Assembly: GCA_965602045.1 (NCBI GenBank)
Contig: CBFCXR010000145.1
Coordinates: forward strand, 1-6,604
Source: G020354785 sp965602045
GTDB taxonomy: Bacteria; Bacteroidota; Bacteroidia; Bacteroidales; UBA10428
Reading direction: 5' to 3'
Length of the DNA stretch: 6,604 nt
The notes below the pieces were generated by a model that saw nothing but the letters and a program-made list of their open reading frames with translations, had not been told where the DNA came from and did no database searches. The position numbers and the translations under genes were made by a program. Positions 5,711-6,604 of the stretch are shown one piece after another. How positions within the stretch are numbered: position 1 is the first letter of the stretch; the number at the start of each line of letters is the position of its first letter.

Positions 5711-6586
5711 ATGGATAAAGATTGTAAACAATGCCTGTTTAATTCATTTGATAAACTTCTTAATGAGAAAATCTCCAACAAAAAAACCAAAAATGCACTA
5801 CTGGACAAAATCAAAAATCGGATTACAAGTCTTAATTCAGAAATATTAGCACCTGAAGTTGCAAGGGAAATTCACCACCTCATAAGTAAATATTTACTGA
5901 CTAATGATCCATATAAAGCTGAAAAACAATTAAGTAATAACATTGCTTTACGGCAGTATCCGGATTTAAAGGACATGGTATTAAAATCGGATAATCCTTT
6001 TAATACAGCGTTAAGACTCTCTATTGCAGGAAATATTATGGATTTTGCAGCCTGCCCGGAATTTTTTACTGATACTGTCAATTATCTTAACAAGACTATT
6101 GATAAAGTCCTCAACGTGACTTTCGCAATAGATGATTCAAAGGAGCTTCAAAAGAAACTGGCTAGCTCAAAAACCTTGCTTTTTATTGGCGATAATGCAG
6201 GCGAAATTGTATTTGACAGGCTTTTTCTTGAGACCATAAACCATAAGAATGTATACTTTGCAATTAGGGAAAAACCGGTTCTGAATGATGCAACAATTGA
6301 TGATGCAAATTACACAGGAATAAATACTGTTGCCAAAATAATTTCCAACGGATATGATGCCCCGTCAACAATACTTGAAAAATCATCTGATAAATTCTTA
6401 AATATTTTTCACAGTGCTGATCTGATTATTTCAAAAGGGCAGGGAAACCTTGAGGGCCTTATAAACTGTGAAAGAGATAATTTATATTTTTTATTGATGG
6501 TAAAATGTAATGTAATCGCAAGACTATTAGAGGTAAAAAAAGGTGATATTGTTGTAAAAAAATTGTTAAAACAATTTATATTATGA
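5711..6586 (+). CDS. DUF89/ARMT1-like metal-dependent phosphatase
   Basis: I choose ATG 5711 (291 residues); a longer frame from TTG 5684 would overlap the NifX-like gene and add nine residues before the family's usual N-terminal Cys pair (C5-x2-C8, DCKQC). Other family landmarks are RLSIAGNIMDFA around 100-112, GDNAGE at 160-165, NDATIDDA from about 192, and SKGQGN at 241-246. Asp161, Asn162 and Asp193 are the likely metal ligands by analogy with characterised DUF89 proteins, which are Ni- or Co-stimulated phosphatases proposed to remove damaged or surplus sugar-phosphate metabolites. The Cys pair marks the prokaryotic subfamily. The enzyme's substrate here is unknown. Its position between a NifX-like protein and a probable second P-loop ATPase suggests a role in the same metal-cofactor process. 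The stop overlaps the next ATG (ATGA), indicating translational coupling. Confidence 0.87.
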   Translation: MDKDCKQCLFNSFDKLLNEKISNKKTKNALLDKIKNRITSLNSEILAPEVAREIHHLISKYLLTNDPYKAEKQLSNNIALRQYPDLKDMVLKSDNPFNTALRLSIAGNIMDFAACPEFFTDTVNYLNKTIDKVLNVTFAIDDSKELQKKLASSKTLLFIGDNAGEIVFDRLFLETINHKNVYFAIREKPVLNDATIDDANYTGINTVAKIISNGYDAPSTILEKSSDKFLNIFHSADLIISKGQGNLEGLINCERDNLYFLLMVKCNVIARLLEVKKGDIVVKKLLKQFIL

Positions 6587-6604
6587 AAATTGCCGTAGCA
6601 AGCG
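6583..6604 (+). CDS. Start of next operon gene, probable MinD/ParA-type ATPase (3' end outside window)
   Basis: ATG at 6583 overlaps the DUF89 stop as ATGA and opens MKIAVAS before the window ends. This matches the start of MinD-family P-loop ATPases (MKIAVASGKGGTGKT), often carrying ferredoxin domains, which accompany NifX-like genes in ORP-type loci. Only seven codons are visible, so the family is a guess from start sequence and context; another NifX-like protein (MKIAVP...) is less likely given the S at position 7. Confidence 0.55.

Noticed and set aside
1..6604. CRISPR array, insertion sequence or rRNA/tRNA genes
   Set aside because: No regularly spaced direct repeats, no transposase, and no recognisable RNA gene were seen on either strand.

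Overview
The window looks like a piece of a Bacteroidota genome, probably an anaerobe or a relative of the Bacteroidales. It is AT-rich, the start codons are preceded by A/T-rich leaders rather than Shine-Dalgarno sequences, and the Mrp-type ATPase carries a TPEELPDKKYYIFG segment that I associate with Bacteroidota Mrp proteins. All recognisable genes lie on the + strand. The species call is inference only.

Region 1 (1-2298) is one large gene cut by the left window edge. It encodes a WD40 beta-propeller fused to a C-terminal caspase-like (peptidase C14) domain with an intact His/Cys dyad. It ends in a convincing intrinsic terminator (2294-2322) followed by two more hairpins, so it is probably a transcription unit separate from what follows.

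Region 2 (2299-3903) holds two predicted DNA-binding proteins separated by AT-rich spacers: an 84-residue AbrB/SpoVT-type protein (2544-2798) and a DUF134/UPF0251 protein with two extra zinc-ribbon-like segments (3111-3680). Just upstream of the DUF134 gene are two copies of the dyad TGAAC-N4-GTTCA, the clearest operator-like sequence in the window. The two spacers (2799-3110 and 3681-3903) contain unexplained structure: a GC-rich patch, long-range inverted repeats and open reading fragments that may be gene remnants.

Region 3 (3904-6604) is a tight operon-like run: a DUF5320-type Gly-rich small protein, a second 56-residue relative of it (4308-4478), an Mrp/NBP35-type P-loop ATPase, a NifX/NifB-C-type protein of the dinitrogenase cofactor-biosynthesis family, a DUF89/ARMT1-like metal-dependent phosphatase, and the first codons of another gene starting MKIAVAS, which overlaps the previous stop by ATGA and is probably a MinD/ferredoxin-type ATPase. 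The mix of Mrp ATPase, NifX-like protein and probable MinD-type ATPase recalls the 'orange protein' (ORP, Mo-Cu cluster) loci of sulfate reducers. I infer that this is a metal- or metal-sulfur-cluster handling locus, controlled by the DUF134 and perhaps the AbrB protein. The two DUF5320-type proteins and the DUF89 phosphatase are its least understood members.
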